In this document: piece by piece, positions 35,684 through 45,187 of the stretch
Layout: the number at the start of each line of letters is the position of its first letter
Position numbering within the stretch: position 1 is the stretch's first letter
NCBI RefSeq assembly: GCF_000758705.1
Contig: NZ_CP009287.1
Coordinates: 1,736,001-1,800,000 of the forward strand
Reading direction: 5' to 3'
Length of the DNA: 64,000 nt
From: Paenibacillus graminis
Lineage (GTDB): Bacteria > Bacillota > Bacilli > Paenibacillales > Paenibacillaceae
The notes under the pieces: generated by a model
Database searches by the model: none
What the model saw: the letters and a program-made list of their open reading frames with translations, nothing else
What the model was told of the DNA's origin: nothing
Program-made: the position numbers and the translations under genes

Positions 35684-37310
35684 ATGCGATTATTAATTGT
35701 AGATGATGAACAGTTCGCTGTAGAGGGGATTCTCTATTGCTGCGACTGGAAGGAGTTTGGGGTAGAAGAGGTCTTGACGGCTAATAGGGCAGACCGGGCC
35801 AGGGATATTGTAAATGATAAAAAAATAGATTTGCTGATTTGCGATATTGAGATGCCCGATGAAGATGGGCTTTCGCTGGTTGGCTGGGTGAGGGAGCACT
35901 CTCCCTGGACGGAATCGATATTTTTGACCTGTCATTCCGAATTTTCCTACGCTAAAAAGGCAGTTAACCTCGGAAGTTTTGATTACCTGCTGAAGCCTGT
36001 TGACTCAGCTGAACTGTTGTCTGCCGTATCAGGTATGATTGCAGCCATCCGCGAGAAGGAAGAGTATGAGTCTTACAATAAAATGTACCATAAGTATCTA
36101 AATTTGTGGCAACAAGAAAAGCCGAAGCGTGTGGAGCGTTTCTGGCAGGACCTGTTGTCACGCAGCATCCTGTCCTTCGGGGACTTTTTTGAACGGGAGC
36201 TGGCAGGCGCTGGCGTGGGGTTAACCACTGGAGATTTGGTGCTTCCCATTCTAATCAGCATTGAGGAGTGGAACAAACCCTTAAATCCGCGTGACCAGGA
36301 AATCATGGAATATGCTGTGAAGAAAGCTGCGGAGGAATTTTTTACAGAAGAGCAACAAGGCGAGGCAGTCACAGACAAAAGCGGGGTTTTGTTCATTCTG
36401 CTGTACGCCAAAGGGAAGGAAGAGGGAGGACGGGCGGCTGAGACGCTTAAAATTCAGAAGCTCACTGCCATGGGAAAACGTTTTATCAAGGCATGCCTAG
36501 GAGTTGTTCTATAGTATAGTAACCTGCTATGTCGGCTCGTTCAAACCCCTTCAAGAGCTGCCGGGAATGTGCGAAAGCTTAAAGATTATGGAGCGTGACA
36601 ATATCTCAAGGACACAATCGGTGCTCTTATACTTGCCGCAAGACCAGATATTACTGTCACCTAATTTAGATGACATCCGGCTCGATGACCTGATCTCTTA
36701 TATGCTAAGCGGAAAGCGTGAGTCTGCTGTCCGCTTTATTCATAACCTGACAGAGAAATTGGAAACCAATCCTTGCTTTCAGGGAAGAAATCTGGACGCA
36801 TTGCATCAGGATACAATGCAGATTATATACCACTTCCTGCAGGTAAGAGGAATCAATGCAGGAAGTATTGTCCTGTTTACCGACTGGACAACCGCCCGTA
36901 TACGGGGCCTTCTTCAGTACAGGCATTGGGCAGAGGGAATCGTCTCAGCCGTCATGGAAACGGAATTCGAGCGGCAGGAAAAGGGTAGCGTGATTGAACG
37001 ATCCATTCGATACATCCAACAAAATGTAGAGGAAGAGATCTCTAGAGCGAGTGTCGCTGATTATGTGGGATTGAACCCAACCTATCTTTCCAGGCTGTTT
37101 AAAAAAGAGACAGGCCAAAACCTTATTGATTTCCTGATTTCGGTGAAGATGAACCGTACCCGCGAACTTTTGGACACAACGGATATGTCGGTCAGTTCGA
37201 TAGCGCAACAGGTTGGGTACAGTAATTTTTCGCATTTCACTAAAATGTTCCGCAAGCAGTTCGACGTTAATCCTCAGGAATATCGCAAGGTCACAAAACG
37301 ATTAGACTGA
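35684..37310 (+). pseudogene. YesN-type response regulator interrupted by one frameshift
   Basis: The first frame (from ATG 35684) gives the receiver domain (LLIVDDEQFAVEGI, Asp in LLICDIEMPDEDG, Lys in LLKPVD) and part of the linker, ending in TAG near 36514. The missing continuation (YSIVTCYVGSFKPLQELPG onward) runs in another frame from about 36505 to 37310, through the linker to a complete AraC-type DNA-binding domain (LFKKETGQNLIDFLISVK, VGYSNFSHFTKMFRKQF). One base is gained or lost near 36500-36512. The second half has no credible start of its own. Either this gene is newly broken, or the base is a sequencing error; the intact kinase and transporter genes around it make the second quite possible. 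Confidence 0.85.
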
Positions 37311-37385
37311 GGTCATAAAAACGGCAGAGCAGTTGCAGGCAACTCCTTATACTGAAGTCATAACCCAATAAGAAGGTGTGGAACT

Positions 37386-38348
37386 ATGGCTTCGGAAAAA
37401 GTATTCATAACCCAACCCGGCATCTCACAGCCCAATACAAAATGGAGGCACTTCTGGAAGTACAGGGCATTAATTATTCTGGCGATGCCGGGAATACTGC
37501 TGATGTTAATCAATAACTATCTGCCGATGTTTGGTATTTTTTTGGCCTTCAAGGACCTGAATTATACAGACGGAATATGGAAAAGCAAGTGGATTGGACT
37601 GGACAACTTTAAGTTTTTGTTTGCTTCGAACGACGCTTGGCTGATCATTAAGAATACATTGCTGTACAACATTAGCTTTTTGCTGATCAATACGATATTG
37701 GCTGTAATGCTGGCTCTTCTCCTTAACGAGGTTAAAAATAAATTTGCCTCCAAATTCTTTCAGAGCACTGTGATCTTGCCCAATTTTATTTCCATGGTCA
37801 TTGTCGGCTACATCGTTTATGGATTTTTGAATCCGGAACTGGGGTTCATCAATAAATTTATTTTGGAGCCCTTCGGTATTGATCCTAAAAATTGGTACGC
37901 GGAAGCGCAGCATTGGCCATATATTTTGACCATTGTCAACACATGGAAGAATGTCGGTTACGCGGCCGTGGTCTATCTGGCAGCCATTGTTGGGATAGAC
38001 TCTGAATATTATGAAGCTGCTGTCATTGATGGAGCCAGCCGCTGGAAGCAAATGACGAAAATTACGATTCCTCTAATTGCCCCGATCATTATTATCATGA
38101 CATTGCTGGCGATTGGCCGGATTTTTAACGCCGATTTCGGTCTGTTTTATCAGGCGACAATGGCATCCGGTATGATCAAAGAGACCACAGAAGTTATTGA
38201 TACCTATGTGTACAGTGCACTAATGGTCACCGGCGATACGGGACTCGCCTCCTCGGCAGGGCTGTTGCAATCCGTTGTTGGCTTTACACTCGTCGTGACT
38301 GTCAACCTGATTGTTCGTAAATTCAGCAGAGAAAATGCTCTATTTTAA
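37386..38348 (+). CDS. sugar ABC transporter permease (LplB-like)
   Basis: 320 aa inner permease of a CUT1-type importer with six helices. Marks are ALIILAMPGILLMLINNYLP near the N-terminus, FGIFLAFKDLNY, and the EAA loop YEAAVIDGASRWKQMTKITI. GAAGGTGTG precedes the ATG. It is the first transporter gene after the two-component pair and is followed 12 bases later by the partner permease. No ATPase gene is present locally, as usual for this group, which uses a shared MsmX-type ATPase. Confidence 0.93.
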   Translation: MASEKVFITQPGISQPNTKWRHFWKYRALIILAMPGILLMLINNYLPMFGIFLAFKDLNYTDGIWKSKWIGLDNFKFLFASNDAWLIIKNTLLYNISFLLINTILAVMLALLLNEVKNKFASKFFQSTVILPNFISMVIVGYIVYGFLNPELGFINKFILEPFGIDPKNWYAEAQHWPYILTIVNTWKNVGYAAVVYLAAIVGIDSEYYEAAVIDGASRWKQMTKITIPLIAPIIIIMTLLAIGRIFNADFGLFYQATMASGMIKETTEVIDTYVYSALMVTGDTGLASSAGLLQSVVGFTLVVTVNLIVRKFSRENALF

Positions 38349-38360
38349 AAGGAGATTAAT

Positions 38361-39239
38361 ATGAACCAAAAGAGAACCAACCCCATCATCGTCGTTGTTT
38401 TGACCTTGTTCAGCTTGGCGTGCCTGATCCCGTTCTGGCTCGTGTTCATGATATCGGTGGCCGACGAAAATTGGGTAACCGCCCACGGGTACAGCTTTTG
38501 GCCCGGCAAATTCAGCCTTGTCGCTTACCAGTATTTAATTGAAGATGCCGAAAAAATATTGCGGGCTTACGGCGTATCTGCTTTGGTTACAGTGATTGGT
38601 GTGGTCGTCAGTTTGTTCGTGACTTCCGCAATGGCCTACGCCTTGTCACGGAAAGAGTTTCCGCTCAGAGGGGCTCTTAGCTTCTACATCTTGATCACCA
38701 TGCTGTTTTCGGGAGGTTTGCTGCCCTGGTATCTTGTATACACCCGCTTTTTACATGTTCAGGATACTTTGCTGGCGTTAATCATTCCGGGTCTGATCGG
38801 CGGCTTCAATGTCATTATCATGCGGACTTTCTTTACGAACAGCATCCCGCCTTCCCTGATTGATTCTTCTCAGATCGATGGTGCAGGTGAATTCCGGACA
38901 TACTTCAGCATTATTTTGCCGCTGTCACTTCCTGTCATGGCCACAATTGGGCTCTTCACCACCGTATCCTACTGGAATGACTGGTTTACAAGCCTGGTCT
39001 TCATCCAGAATGAGAAGCTATTCTCTCTGCAGTATTTGTTGACCAAAACCTTGATGAACGCTTCGTTCCTGCAGACGATAGCCAATAAGGCTTATAGTTC
39101 GACCGCACAGGTTACGACGCCGCTGGAATCTATCCGAATGGCGATGGCAATGATTGCAATCGGTCCGCTGGTGCTGGTGTTCCCTTTCCTGCAGAAGTAT
39201 TTTGTAAGGGGTCTTACCGTAGGCGCTGTGAAAGGCTGA
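38361..39239 (+). CDS. carbohydrate ABC transporter permease (LplC/YtcP-like)
   Basis: 292 aa with six helices, the partner of the preceding permease. Its EAA loop reads DSSQIDGAGEFRTYFSIILP, and the C-terminus ends FLQKYFVRGLTVGAVKG, typical of this subfamily. AAAGGAG precedes the ATG. It forms the membrane channel of the importer with the preceding gene and takes substrate from the lipoprotein encoded next. Confidence 0.94.
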   Translation: MNQKRTNPIIVVVLTLFSLACLIPFWLVFMISVADENWVTAHGYSFWPGKFSLVAYQYLIEDAEKILRAYGVSALVTVIGVVVSLFVTSAMAYALSRKEFPLRGALSFYILITMLFSGGLLPWYLVYTRFLHVQDTLLALIIPGLIGGFNVIIMRTFFTNSIPPSLIDSSQIDGAGEFRTYFSIILPLSLPVMATIGLFTTVSYWNDWFTSLVFIQNEKLFSLQYLLTKTLMNASFLQTIANKAYSSTAQVTTPLESIRMAMAMIAIGPLVLVFPFLQKYFVRGLTVGAVKG

Positions 39240-39321
39240 TCCCGGCATAATGCCGGATTAGTATACGCAAGCAAATGTTCTAAAGGCAAAAATAGAAGGA
39301 TTCCAGGGAGGGCTATTATTT

Positions 39322-40881
39322 ATGAAGTGGTTAAAAAAGAGTTCTGCTGTGCTGGCATCGTTGATGTTGGCTTCAGTCGTAGCGGCCGGTTGCGGCGGAA
39401 ATAACGCATCGGATTCGCCGGCGGGTTCAGCTCAGCCAGATGGAGCAGCCAGTTCGGAGTTGAAGCCTTACGAAGTCATGATGGTCTTCCCCGATGCGCC
39501 CCAAAAAGACAATCAACTGGTTCAGGATGCGATGAATGATTATCTGAAGAAGACATATCCGGAATTAAACATGACTGTCAAGCTGAATCCCATTGACTGG
39601 GGCGCTTGGAGCGATAAAACGAACCTAATGATGGCGTCCGGCGACAAAATGGATTTGCTGTTCGCGGCGGATTGGCTTGGATTCCAGCAGCAGGTTACAA
39701 AAGGGGGGCTGCTGCCGCTTGATGATTTGCTCGCCAAATACGGGCCCGATATCGAAGCTGTGGAAAAGGATTACCACGAACCGGCTAAACGCGGCGGCAA
39801 GCTTTACGGTATCCATACCCATCAGGAGCTGGGCGGTGCACAAGGGGTTTATTTGAATAAGGAGCTAGTGGACAAATATAACTTTGACCTGACTGCACTG
39901 AAGTCCGGAAAGGTCGAGGATTTGGAGCCCATGCTGAAAACGATCAAAGAAAACGAACCGGGTATTACGCCTTTAGTGGCACCTAGTTTTCCACTCGAAG
40001 CTTACTATTCGTCCACAAATCTGGACTCCATTACAAGCATCGCTGCTATTAACACTGTAGGAACAGCTCCAGATGATTATACTGTTATCAATTCCTTCAC
40101 TACTCCCCGGTATATGGAGCTTGCCAAGTTGACTAACAAGTGGTACAAGGCAGGATATATAAACAAGGATGCACTGACACCCGGTTTGGATGCCTGGAAA
40201 AAATTGCAGGCCGGCAAAGGATTTGCATTTGTCAGCGATATGGATATTCTGGCTGATATGGAGATCGGAAAAGCTGACATCTCGCCGAATGGTTCGATTA
40301 AAGCGGGCCGTGAGATGCTGCAGATTCCTCTAAATATTGACCGTTTGCAAACCGGAAAAATGACAGCTACTATGTATGCGATTTCGAAAAGCTCTGAAGA
40401 TCCTGAACGTGCCATGATGCTGCTTAACCTCTTCTATAAAGACAAGGATTTGCTGACCCTCTTTAACTTCGGAATCGAAGGGAAACATTATGTGCTTAAG
40501 GATGGCCAAATTGCACTGCCGGAAGGTCAAACTACGGATAGCGTCGGCTATTATCATGATATTATGTGGCAATTGGGCAATCAGATGCTTAACTACACCC
40601 GTGTAGGGGAAGATCCGGATAAATACAAGAACTATGAGAAATTCAACGAAAAAATTTCCTCCAACCGTTCCCGTATTTTTGGATTTGTCTTCGATCCGGA
40701 GCCTGTAAAGAATGAGCTGATCTCGATCGACAATGCCAACAAAACATTTGTGGACGGACTAAAGTCCGGTCAATTGGACCCGGAAGAGGTTGTTCCTAAG
40801 ATGTTGGAGAAACAAAAAGCAGCAGGAGCTGACAAAGTAATCGCTGAAGCGCAAAAACAGCTTGATGCTTGGCTTAAATAA
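39322..40881 (+). CDS. sugar-binding lipoprotein of the ABC importer
   Basis: 519 aa extracellular solute-binding protein. A signal peptide ends in the lipobox VVAAGCGG, giving a lipid-anchored Cys. The body is a family 1 binding protein with a C-terminal DUF3502-like segment, as in LipO/LplA-type proteins that go with LplB/LplC permeases. CAGGGAGG precedes the ATG. With GH66 and GH13 enzymes downstream, the ligand is likely an isomalto-oligosaccharide or a cyclic isomaltosaccharide (inference). Confidence 0.92.
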   Translation: MKWLKKSSAVLASLMLASVVAAGCGGNNASDSPAGSAQPDGAASSELKPYEVMMVFPDAPQKDNQLVQDAMNDYLKKTYPELNMTVKLNPIDWGAWSDKTNLMMASGDKMDLLFAADWLGFQQQVTKGGLLPLDDLLAKYGPDIEAVEKDYHEPAKRGGKLYGIHTHQELGGAQGVYLNKELVDKYNFDLTALKSGKVEDLEPMLKTIKENEPGITPLVAPSFPLEAYYSSTNLDSITSIAAINTVGTAPDDYTVINSFTTPRYMELAKLTNKWYKAGYINKDALTPGLDAWKKLQAGKGFAFVSDMDILADMEIGKADISPNGSIKAGREMLQIPLNIDRLQTGKMTATMYAISKSSEDPERAMMLLNLFYKDKDLLTLFNFGIEGKHYVLKDGQIALPEGQTTDSVGYYHDIMWQLGNQMLNYTRVGEDPDKYKNYEKFNEKISSNRSRIFGFVFDPEPVKNELISIDNANKTFVDGLKSGQLDPEEVVPKMLEKQKAAGADKVIAEAQKQLDAWLK

Positions 40882-40942
40882 AACAGCAAATCCCCCTTTT
40901 AATTGTCAAGGATCATACATCGAAGTGGAGTGGAGTATTCAT

Positions 40943-42661
40943 ATGGAAAATTCAATGCTGACCTATATAGATATGTATCCCGATCAAGCCCAGTACACAT
41001 CCGGCCAATCAGGCAATATTGTAATCGAACTGGAGACCCGGGAGGATAAGATTCTGGAACTGGTTGTCGGGTTTTACAAGTTAGAACAGCAAGTTGCCGA
41101 AGAAACATTAAGAATCAGCACGAAAAATGGATTGAGACAAATTGTGCACATTCCCCTGTTTGCTGAAGATACACAGTGGGCCGGTTATGGGGTCAAGGCT
41201 ACACTGTTTTGCGATAAAATTGCAGTGTCCACAGCCTATACTTCGTATGATATTGCCGATCACTGGAGCCGGGCGCCACGGTATGGCTTTTTAAGCGATT
41301 TTCGGACAGAAGAATCCGGAGATTTCCGTGACGTCGAAAGTATGAACAAATTCCACTTGAATGTCATACAGTTCTACGATTGGATGTATCGCCATGATGA
41401 TCTTGTTCCGAAACAGGACGAATTTATCGATCCCATGGGCCGGACGATGTCCTATAAAGTTGTGCGTGAAAAAGTATCAGCCGTGCACGATAAAGGGATG
41501 GCAGCCATGGCCTATGGGGCTGTATACGCGAGTCTAAAAGATTTTTTGCAGACACGGCCGGAATGGGGACTTTATAACCGCCGGGGAGAGCCGTTTCAAC
41601 TAATAGACTTATTCTATATTATGGACATTACACCGGATTCGCCTTGGACCGATCATATTGTTGAACAGTTCCGTCAGGCTGTAATCGCCGGATTCGACGG
41701 GATTCATATGGATCAATACGGTTTTCCCAAGAAAGCAATACGTAGGGTCGGAGGAAGAGAAGAAATGTTGGATCTGGCGGAATGCTACCCGGCGCTTATT
41801 GACCGAGCCAGCTCAGCAGTGAAGGAAATTAAAGCCGGAGCCGGGGTCATATTCAATAATGTAGGCAATTATCCTATAAGCAAGACTGCCTCGTCGGATC
41901 AGGAGGCACTTTATATTGAAGTGTGGCCGCCTGTAGTCCGGTTGCGTGAGCTTAAAGGACTGATCGATAATGCAAGATCATTGGACCCGGACAAGCCGAT
42001 CATCCTTTCCGCCTATCTGCCCTCCTTCTACCCGAAGGCCGGTAATGACAAGGAATGGGCCGAGAATGGCGCGCTGTTAACCATAGCATCTATATTTGCA
42101 AGCGGTGGATATCACCTCTTATTGGGTGAGAACAATGGGCTGCTGACAATGCCCTACTACCCCGATTATGCAGTGATGCGGACTGAATTTGCCGTTGAGG
42201 TCAGACGTTACTATGATTTCATAGTACGGTTCGGCACGCTTATACACAATGCACAGTTGGAAGATGTGTCTTATACCTATACAGCAGGGGTAAATACCGA
42301 AATCACCTTCGAAGGCAGTGTGCCTTTTGCGCCAAATGGAGATATTGATTCCGTGTGGACCATCATCAAGCGGATGCCAGGTTACCAGATATTGCAGCTC
42401 ATTAACCTAGTCGGACTTGAGGATGATTATTGGGAGCACGGCAAGAAACAGCGGCCTGAACCTCAAACTGGAGTGGTTTGCAATTTGCTGATTGAACAGC
42501 CGATTGAGTGCATCTACACAGCCAGCCCGGATGACGGTAACCAAGAAGTATGTTTCTTGGATTACGAGGTTGTTCCTCACGGACAAGGACTGGCAGCCAG
42601 ATTTACTTTGCCCTCTCTGAGAGTGTGGACCATGGTTGTAGTGAAATTTAGTGAAGTATAA
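40943..42661 (+). CDS. GH66 dextranase / cycloisomaltooligosaccharide glucanotransferase-like
   Basis: 572 aa, no signal peptide, thus cytoplasmic, unlike secreted dextranases of this family. The start ATG at 40943 has GGAGTGGAG 7 bases upstream; the frame is open further upstream but without a site. Family 66 marks: YGFLSDF, LNVIQFYDWMYRHDDLVPKQ, the nucleophile Asp in GFDGIHMDQYG, and the acid/base Glu in ALYIEVWPP. No CBM35 insert is apparent, which makes a simple hydrolase (or an enzyme opening imported cyclodextrans) somewhat more likely than a cyclising enzyme. It acts on alpha-1,6-glucan. Placed between the binding protein and an oligo-1,6-glucosidase-like gene. Confidence 0.9.
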   Translation: MENSMLTYIDMYPDQAQYTSGQSGNIVIELETREDKILELVVGFYKLEQQVAEETLRISTKNGLRQIVHIPLFAEDTQWAGYGVKATLFCDKIAVSTAYTSYDIADHWSRAPRYGFLSDFRTEESGDFRDVESMNKFHLNVIQFYDWMYRHDDLVPKQDEFIDPMGRTMSYKVVREKVSAVHDKGMAAMAYGAVYASLKDFLQTRPEWGLYNRRGEPFQLIDLFYIMDITPDSPWTDHIVEQFRQAVIAGFDGIHMDQYGFPKKAIRRVGGREEMLDLAECYPALIDRASSAVKEIKAGAGVIFNNVGNYPISKTASSDQEALYIEVWPPVVRLRELKGLIDNARSLDPDKPIILSAYLPSFYPKAGNDKEWAENGALLTIASIFASGGYHLLLGENNGLLTMPYYPDYAVMRTEFAVEVRRYYDFIVRFGTLIHNAQLEDVSYTYTAGVNTEITFEGSVPFAPNGDIDSVWTIIKRMPGYQILQLINLVGLEDDYWEHGKKQRPEPQTGVVCNLLIEQPIECIYTASPDDGNQEVCFLDYEVVPHGQGLAARFTLPSLRVWTMVVVKFSEV

Positions 42662-42679
42662 CCTATAGGAGTGAATGAT

Positions 42680-44311
42680 ATGAACAATACAAAATGGTGG
42701 CAGACAGCTGTTATTTACCAGATTTATCCCAGGAGTTTTCAAGACAGCGACGGGGATGGGATCGGCGATCTCCGGGGGATTATCAACAGACTAGACTATC
42801 TCGAGCAGCTGGGCATCACCGCAATATGGCTTAGTCCTGTATACAAGTCTCCCAATGACGATAACGGATATGATATCAGCAATTACCAGGAGATTATGAG
42901 CGAATTCGGCACGATGGAGGACATGGATGAATTAATTGAAAGAGCCAAGCTTCGCAACATTCGGATTATTATGGATCTGGTCGTCAATCACACCTCGGAT
43001 GAGCATCCATGGTTCATTGAAGCCCGCAAGGGAAAAGACAATCCGTATCGGAACTATTATATCTGGCGCGATCCGGTAAACGGCGGAGTTCCCAATTCCT
43101 TGCGTTCAACATTCAGCGGGTCGGCTTGGGAGTTCGACGAAGCAAGCGGCCAGTATTATCTGCACTTGTTCAGCCGCAGACAGCCGGACCTGAACTGGGA
43201 GAACAGTAAAGTCCGGCAAGAGGTATGGGACATGATGAATTTCTGGCTGGACAAAGGCGTCGGCGGATTCCGTATGGATGTGATTGATCTGGTCGGCAAA
43301 ATACCGGATCAGGAGATTACAGGAAATGGTCCGAAGCTTCATGAATATCTGCAGGATATGAACCGTGAGACGTTCGGAAAGCATGATGTTCTGACAGTGG
43401 GAGAGACATGGGGCGCGACTCCGGAAGTGGCCAAGCTCTATTCCGATCCGGACCGGAACGAGCTTTCGATGGTATTCCAGTTTGAACATATTGGTCTGGA
43501 CCAACAGGACGGGGGAGAAAAGTGGGATTTGAAGCCCCTGGACGTAAGTGAATTAAAGCAGGTATTGGCAAAATGGCAAACCGAACTGGGGAACGCGGGC
43601 TGGAACAGTCTGTTCTGGAACAATCATGATTTGCCGAGAATCGTATCCCGTTGGGGCGATGACAAGCAATACCGTGTACAAAGCTCCAAAATGTTCGCCA
43701 TTCTTCTGCATTTGATGAAGGGCACGCCTTACATCTATCAAGGCGAAGAAATCGGAATGACCAATTATCCGATTCAAGAGATCAGCGAAGCGCAGGATAT
43801 TGAGACCATCAATATGTATCAGGAACGGATTGCAGAGGGGTATGCCAAGGAAGATATTATCCATTCCATTAATGTAAAGGGAAGAGATAATGCCCGAACC
43901 CCGGTACAATGGGATCATTCCCCTAACGGAGGATTTACAACCGGAGAGCCATGGCTGCATGTAAATCCAAATTATAAGGAAATAAATATGGAAGCAAATC
44001 TGAAAGATCCAGATTCGGTTTTTCACTGCTACCGTAAGCTGATTGAGCTGCGGAAGAACAACCCAATCGTTGTATGGGGCGATTTTGAACTGCTGACCCG
44101 CGTACCGGATCAAGTGTTCATGTATTTCCGCCGGTATGAAGGGGAGACCTGGCTGGTAACGGCCAATTTTAGCAGGGAAGCCACCACACTTGAATTACCG
44201 GAAACGGGTCAGGCCGGGGAATTCATCATTGGCAACTATACCAGAGATGACGTGGACTTTAAGCAATTACAATTACAGCCTTACGAAGCGTTTGCCGTCA
44301 AACTCGCGTAG
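42680..44311 (+). CDS. GH13 oligo-1,6-glucosidase / dextran glucosidase-like
   Basis: 543 aa cytoplasmic alpha-glucosidase of the GH13 oligo-1,6-glucosidase group. It shows WWQTAVIYQIYPRSFQDSDG, MDLVVNHTSDEH, nucleophile Asp in GGFRMDVIDLV, acid Glu in TVGETWG and the third Asp in NNHDLPR. GDL in the first loop and the Val after VIDL fit alpha-1,6 specificity. The start ATG at 42680 has AGGAG 8 bases before it; an upstream in-frame GTG overlaps that site. The enzyme would finish isomalto-oligosaccharides released by the GH66 protein to glucose. Last gene of the operon, followed by a strong terminator. Confidence 0.92.
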   Translation: MNNTKWWQTAVIYQIYPRSFQDSDGDGIGDLRGIINRLDYLEQLGITAIWLSPVYKSPNDDNGYDISNYQEIMSEFGTMEDMDELIERAKLRNIRIIMDLVVNHTSDEHPWFIEARKGKDNPYRNYYIWRDPVNGGVPNSLRSTFSGSAWEFDEASGQYYLHLFSRRQPDLNWENSKVRQEVWDMMNFWLDKGVGGFRMDVIDLVGKIPDQEITGNGPKLHEYLQDMNRETFGKHDVLTVGETWGATPEVAKLYSDPDRNELSMVFQFEHIGLDQQDGGEKWDLKPLDVSELKQVLAKWQTELGNAGWNSLFWNNHDLPRIVSRWGDDKQYRVQSSKMFAILLHLMKGTPYIYQGEEIGMTNYPIQEISEAQDIETINMYQERIAEGYAKEDIIHSINVKGRDNARTPVQWDHSPNGGFTTGEPWLHVNPNYKEINMEANLKDPDSVFHCYRKLIELRKNNPIVVWGDFELLTRVPDQVFMYFRRYEGETWLVTANFSREATTLELPETGQAGEFIIGNYTRDDVDFKQLQLQPYEAFAVKLA

Positions 44312-44364
44312 GCTAACCTTTGCACCTCTTTGTAATATTGGAAGGTATGACTCCAACGTATAGG

Positions 44365-44396
44365 CTGACGTCCGGAATTCCGGACGTTAGTTTTTT
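44365..44396 (+). terminator. terminator of the isomalto-oligosaccharide operon
   Basis: A 26-base palindrome (44365-44390, core ACGTCCGGAATTCCGGACGT with one G-U pair outside) is followed by six T. Confidence 0.93.
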
Positions 44397-44491
44397 GTGC
44401 TTCATTCTAACAAGGCACCGTCCAGCCAATGAAATTGTGATATAATGACGTCGTTGTTTGTGAACAGCAGAACTACTACTATGATAATAGG

Positions 44492-45145
44492 ATGGACCAT
44501 ATGAAGGGGTATATGAATAGAGTAGACACCAAACGATTGATCATTATGGTTTTCGGCAATGTATTCTTGGGCATGGGAATCAGTATTTTTAAGCTGTCCG
44601 GCATGGGGAATGATCCCTTTAGCGGCATGGTGATGGCACTTGCAGAGTCCAGCGGTATCGCATATGCAAATTTTCTAATCTTACTGAACCTTGTCTTGTT
44701 TGGAATAGAATTTATCACAGGACGAAAGTATATCGGAGCCGGAACTTTTGTAAATGCAATTTTGCTGGGCTACATAGCTACTTTCTTTCATAGTACCTGG
44801 CTAAATTTGTGGGGCGAACCTCAGCTGTTTTGGCAGCGGGTGGTCATCGTGGCGATTGGTGTGGTGGTATGCAGTTTTGGGGTATCCATGTATCAGACCT
44901 CGGATGTGGGAATAGCCCCCTATGACAGCCTGTCCCTGATTATGAGGGATAACTTTCCGAAAATCTCTTATTTTTGGCACCGGATGTTTACGGATGCTCT
45001 TTGTGCTTTGATCTGCTTCCTGGCAGGAGGCATCATAGGTTTGGGAACACTGGTGTCTGTATTCGGTCTGGGACCCATCATTCATTTTTTTGACGTGAAT
45101 TTTACGAGGAAGCTTCTGGCAAAAAAAGGGTCTAAAGGCGAATAA
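44492..45145 (+). CDS. YczE/YitT-like membrane protein
   Basis: 217 aa with five to six helices. The sequence opens MVFGNVFLGMGISIFKLSGM after a short basic N-terminus, and SFGVSMYQTSDVGIAPYDS repeats that motif in the second half, showing the internal duplication typical of the YczE/YyaS family. Function is not established; YczE itself affects lipopeptide production in Bacillus. Two close starts (44492, 44501) are possible; AGGATGG favours the second. Monocistronic, converging on the VanS-like kinase. Confidence 0.83.
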   Translation: MDHMKGYMNRVDTKRLIIMVFGNVFLGMGISIFKLSGMGNDPFSGMVMALAESSGIAYANFLILLNLVLFGIEFITGRKYIGAGTFVNAILLGYIATFFHSTWLNLWGEPQLFWQRVVIVAIGVVVCSFGVSMYQTSDVGIAPYDSLSLIMRDNFPKISYFWHRMFTDALCALICFLAGGIIGLGTLVSVFGLGPIIHFFDVNFTRKLLAKKGSKGE

Positions 45146-45187
45146 CGATTTAATGATTCCAATTTTATACCCTTGATATACGGGATT

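Noticed and set aside
36504..37310. Separate AraC-type regulator gene
   Set aside because: It begins with TTG in the middle of a conserved linker without a ribosome binding site and continues the upstream YesN gene after a frameshift.
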